64,000 nucleotides of DNA from Streptomyces bikiniensis (GTDB lineage: Bacteria; Actinomycetota; Actinomycetes; Streptomycetales; Streptomycetaceae), in contig JNWL01000013.1 of assembly GCA_000716465.1 (NCBI GenBank), positions 142,358 through 206,357 on the forward strand. Reading direction: 5' to 3'. A program made the position numbers and the translations under genes. The notes below the pieces were generated by a model. The model made no database searches. It had not been told where the DNA came from and saw only the letters and a program-made list of their open reading frames with translations. This document shows positions 62,133-64,000 of this stretch, piece by piece (positions within the stretch are counted from its first letter, which is position 1; every line of letters begins with the position of its first letter).

Positions 62133-63682
62133 TCAGCCCTTGTCGCCGTCACGGTCGTCACGGTCGTCACGCCTGTCGCCGTCGAGCTCGACGTCACCGG
62201 CGACAACGCCGCCGGTCTCCTCCTCGGAGTCCTCGTCGGAGTCGTCGAACGCGTCGACGAACTCGACACCGTCCAGCTCGGCGAGCCGGTCGGAGGCGTC
62301 CGTGGCGCCGTCCTTGTCGGCCTCCAGGGCCTTCCCGAACCACTCCCGGGCCTCCTGCTCGCGCCCGGCGGCGAGGAGCGCGTCGGCGTACGCGTACCGC
62401 AGGCGCGCGGTCCACGGGTGAACGGCGCCGGAGGCGAGCTCAGGGCTCTGCAGCGTCACGATGGCGGCGTCGAGCTGCCCCATGTCCCGGCGGGCGCCGG
62501 CGGCCACGAGCCGCATCTCGACCTGCCCTGCCTTGTCCAGCTTCTGCACCTCGGGCTCACCGGCCATCGCGAGCGCCCGCTCGGGCCGGCCGAGGCCGCG
62601 CTCGCAGTCGGCCATGACGGGCCACAGCTCGACACCGCCGCTCATCCGCCGCGCGGCCCGGAACTCGGCCAGCGCCTCGGAGTACTTCTGCGTGGCGTAC
62701 GCGGCGAAGCCGGCGGCCTCGCGGACGGCGGCGACGCGGGAGGCGAGCCGCAGGGCGACCCTGGAGTACCCGTAGGCCTTCTCCGGGTCCTCGTCGATGA
62801 GCTGGGCGACCATGACCAGGTTGCGCGAGACGTCCTCGGCGAGCCCCTTGGGCAGGCTCATCAGCTCCTGGCGCACGTCCGGGTCGATCTCCTCGCCGGT
62901 GACCTCCGGCGGGATCGGCAGCCGCTTGATGGGCGCGCGGTCACCACGGTCCCGGTCACGGTCCCGACCGCCCCGGTCGTCACGGCGCCCGTACCCACCA
63001 CGGCTGTCGCCGCCCCGGTCGTCCCGCCGGAAGCCACCGCCCCGGCTGTCGTCCCGCCGGAACCCGCCGCCACCCCGGTTGTCGTCACGCCGGAAGCCAC
63101 CGCCCCGGTCGTCACGCCGGAACCCACCGCCACGGTTGTCGTCCCGACGGTCGTCACGCTGGTACGAGGGACGGTCATCGCGCCGGAACGACGGCCGCTC
63201 GTCACGCCGGAAGCCACCACCACGGCTGTCACCACCCCGGTCGTCACGACGGAACCCACCGCCACGGTTGTCGTCCCGACGGTCGTCACGCTGGTACGAG
63301 GGACGGTCGTCGCGCCGGAAGGAGGGCCGGTCGTCACGACGCTCATCAAACGACGGCCGGTCATCACGCCGGTCGTCACGGCGGAAACCACCGCCACGGT
63401 TGTCCCCGCCACGGCTGTCCCCACCGCGCTCGTCACGGCGGAACCCGCCCCGGTTGTCGCCACCCCGGTCGTCACGGCGGAAGCCGCCACCGCGGTTGTC
63501 GTCACGCCGGAACCCACCGCCACGGTTGTCGTCCCGACGGTCGTCACGCTGGTACGAGGGACGGTCGTCGCGCCGGAAGGAGGGCCGGTCGTCACGACGC
63601 TCATCACTCCCCGGTCGCCACCAGCACCGTCCCTGCGACGCGGCTCGCGCTCCGGACGGTCGTCGGGAGAGTTGGTGGGCAT
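62133..63682 (-). pseudogene. RDD-repeat protein with TPR-like C-terminal domain; apparent frameshift
   Basis: The C-terminal about 250 residues are TPR-like helices (KLDKAGQVEMRLVAAGARRDMGQLDAAI and similar) ending in an acidic tail. The middle is a long run of RRDD/GGGFRRDD/RPSYQRDD repeats. The best start, ATG 63682 (MPTNSPDDRPEREPRRRDG, AGGAGT seven bases upstream), is in a different frame from the repeats: the span is 1,550 bp, not a multiple of three. The break falls near 63606, exactly the end of a 99-bp perfect direct repeat (63250-63348 and 63508-63606). An ATG in frame at 63716 gives unlike sequence. Either a real mutation or an assembly error. Confidence 0.7.
63250..63606. repeat. 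99-bp perfect direct repeat inside the RDD-repeat gene
   Basis: 63250-63348 and 63508-63606 are identical. Further shorter near-copies (for example around 63130-63210) make the whole 62980-63606 stretch repetitive. It encodes RPSFRRDDRPSYQRDD-type units and is prone to slippage or misassembly. Confidence 0.9.
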
Positions 63683-63770
63683 GGTCGTGACTCCTGTCTT
63701 CGGGTACTGCAGTCATTCTCGCGCAGCCGGCACTCCGCCGCGCAGTGGAGAAAAATCAGGGAAAAACAAA

Positions 63771-63812
63771 AGGACCCCTGGTCCCAGCATGAACGCTGGG
63801 ACCAGGGGTCCT
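63771..63812 (-). terminator. rRNA operon terminator
   Basis: Perfect 18-bp stem (63771-63788 with 63795-63812), loop of six, followed on the minus strand by TTTGTTTTTCCC. Classic intrinsic terminator just after the 5S gene. Confidence 0.9.
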
Positions 63813-63820
63813 GAAGAATT

Positions 63821-63915
63821 GTTCGGCGGTGTCCTACTCTCCCACAGGGTCCCCCCTGCAGTACCATCGGCGCTGAAAGGCTTAGCTTCCGGGTTCGGAA
63901 TGTAACCGGGCGTTT
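63821..63915 (-). rRNA. rrf: 5S rRNA, 5'-truncated
   Basis: Reverse complement reads AAACGCCCGGTTACATTCCG through GGAGAGTAGGACACCGCCGAAC, matching Streptomyces 5S from about nucleotide 25 to its end. About 25 nt at the 5' end, including one strand of helix I, are missing: the sequence joins directly to 23S trailer sequence (GCGTCCACT). Only 95 nt remain of about 118. See findings for interpretation. Confidence 0.85.
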
Positions 63916-63930
63916 AGTGGACGCGAGCAA

Positions 63931-64000
63931 CTGAGGACAAGCCCTCGGCCTATTAGTACCGGTCAGCTCCACCCTTTGCAGGGCTTCCACATCCGGCCTA
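63931..64000 (-). rRNA. rrl: 23S rRNA, 3' end (partial)
   Basis: Reverse complement TAGGCCGGATGTGGAAGCCC ... ACCGGTACTAATAGGCCGAG ... GGCTTGTCCTCA is the conserved 3' terminus of actinobacterial 23S rRNA. The gene continues beyond the window. The 15 bases between its end and the 5S remnant (GTTGCTCGCGTCCACT region) are the start of the normal 23S-5S spacer, most of which is absent. Confidence 0.9.

Noticed and set aside
62980..63606. Regular short repeats that might suggest a CRISPR array
   Set aside because: Units encode RRDD/GGGFRRDD peptide repeats in one frame, have no uniform spacer length and no cas genes are nearby.
61362..63905. 847-residue plus-strand open frame with TTVVVPTVVT-like repeats
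   Set aside because: Antisense and alternate-frame reading of the DUF1015 and RDD-repeat genes; the Val/Thr repeats mirror the RDD codons.

Overview
The window is a chromosomal segment of a high-GC actinomycete, almost certainly Streptomyces. Evidence: very high GC with strong third-position G/C bias, frequent GTG starts, ATGA/GTGA stop-start overlaps, and a syntenic core in the order sflA-type sepF ... der, plsC-like, cmk, tyrA, aroH ... rluB, scpB, scpA, parA, ald ... Nudix, pyrG ... recN, nadK, tlyA ... and an rRNA operon end.

Layout. (1) 1-6.2 kb: a polar amino-acid ABC transporter split into divergent arms (ATPase, permease, FAD/NAD(P)-binding protein, permease on minus; GNAT acetyltransferase and lipoprotein binding protein on plus). 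A 22-codon leader ORF of the Streptomyces RxHID-type, ending in Cys, lies ahead of the plus arm, followed by a C-rich G-poor tract. This suggests cysteine-responsive attenuation and an organosulfur substrate. (2) 6.3-16.6 kb: accessory housekeeping genes (DUF5685 Cys-rich protein, SepF-like, DHA2 drug exporter, PAP2, I78 inhibitor, WYL regulator, GT4, Rpf-like/LysM protein, two hypotheticals). (3) 16.6-21.2 kb: der, acyltransferase, cmk, tyrA, aroH. (4) 21.4-35.5 kb: a Rieske lipoprotein, two face-to-face nucleotidyltransferases, and a pnuC-nadR-nrtR-(ADP-ribosylglycohydrolase)-nucleotidyltransferase NAD operon.

That operon is interrupted by an 8,647-bp Tn3-family transposon (24211-32857) with perfect 46-bp terminal inverted repeats and a 5-bp target duplication (ATCTG). 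It splits the ADP-ribosylglycohydrolase inside its conserved DDTQM motif. Besides transposase and a long serine resolvase, the element carries an unusual pair of passengers: a six-bladed beta-propeller lectin-like protein and a 775-aa protein with two carbohydrate-binding-like repeats and a helical glycosidase-like domain. This cargo is the strongest candidate for something undescribed.

(5) 35.7-46.8 kb: rluB-scpB-scpA, an RHH-like protein, parA, ald, a STAND/TPR NTPase, Nudix ADP-ribose pyrophosphatase, pyrG. (6) 47.3-62 kb: GH15 enzyme, FAD oxidase, PucR regulator, GT4, a short MraY-like protein, recN, nadK, tlyA, SCP2-like protein, an iron-box-preceded ABC ATPase, HAD phosphatase, DUF1015. 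(7) 62.1-64 kb: an RDD-repeat/TPR protein with an apparent frameshift at the edge of a 99-bp perfect direct repeat, then the end of an rRNA operon whose 5S gene lacks about 25 nt at its 5' end and is joined directly to the 23S 3' trailer. Both last anomalies could be real or assembly artefacts.

All identifications are from reading the sequence and recalled family features; no database search was run.
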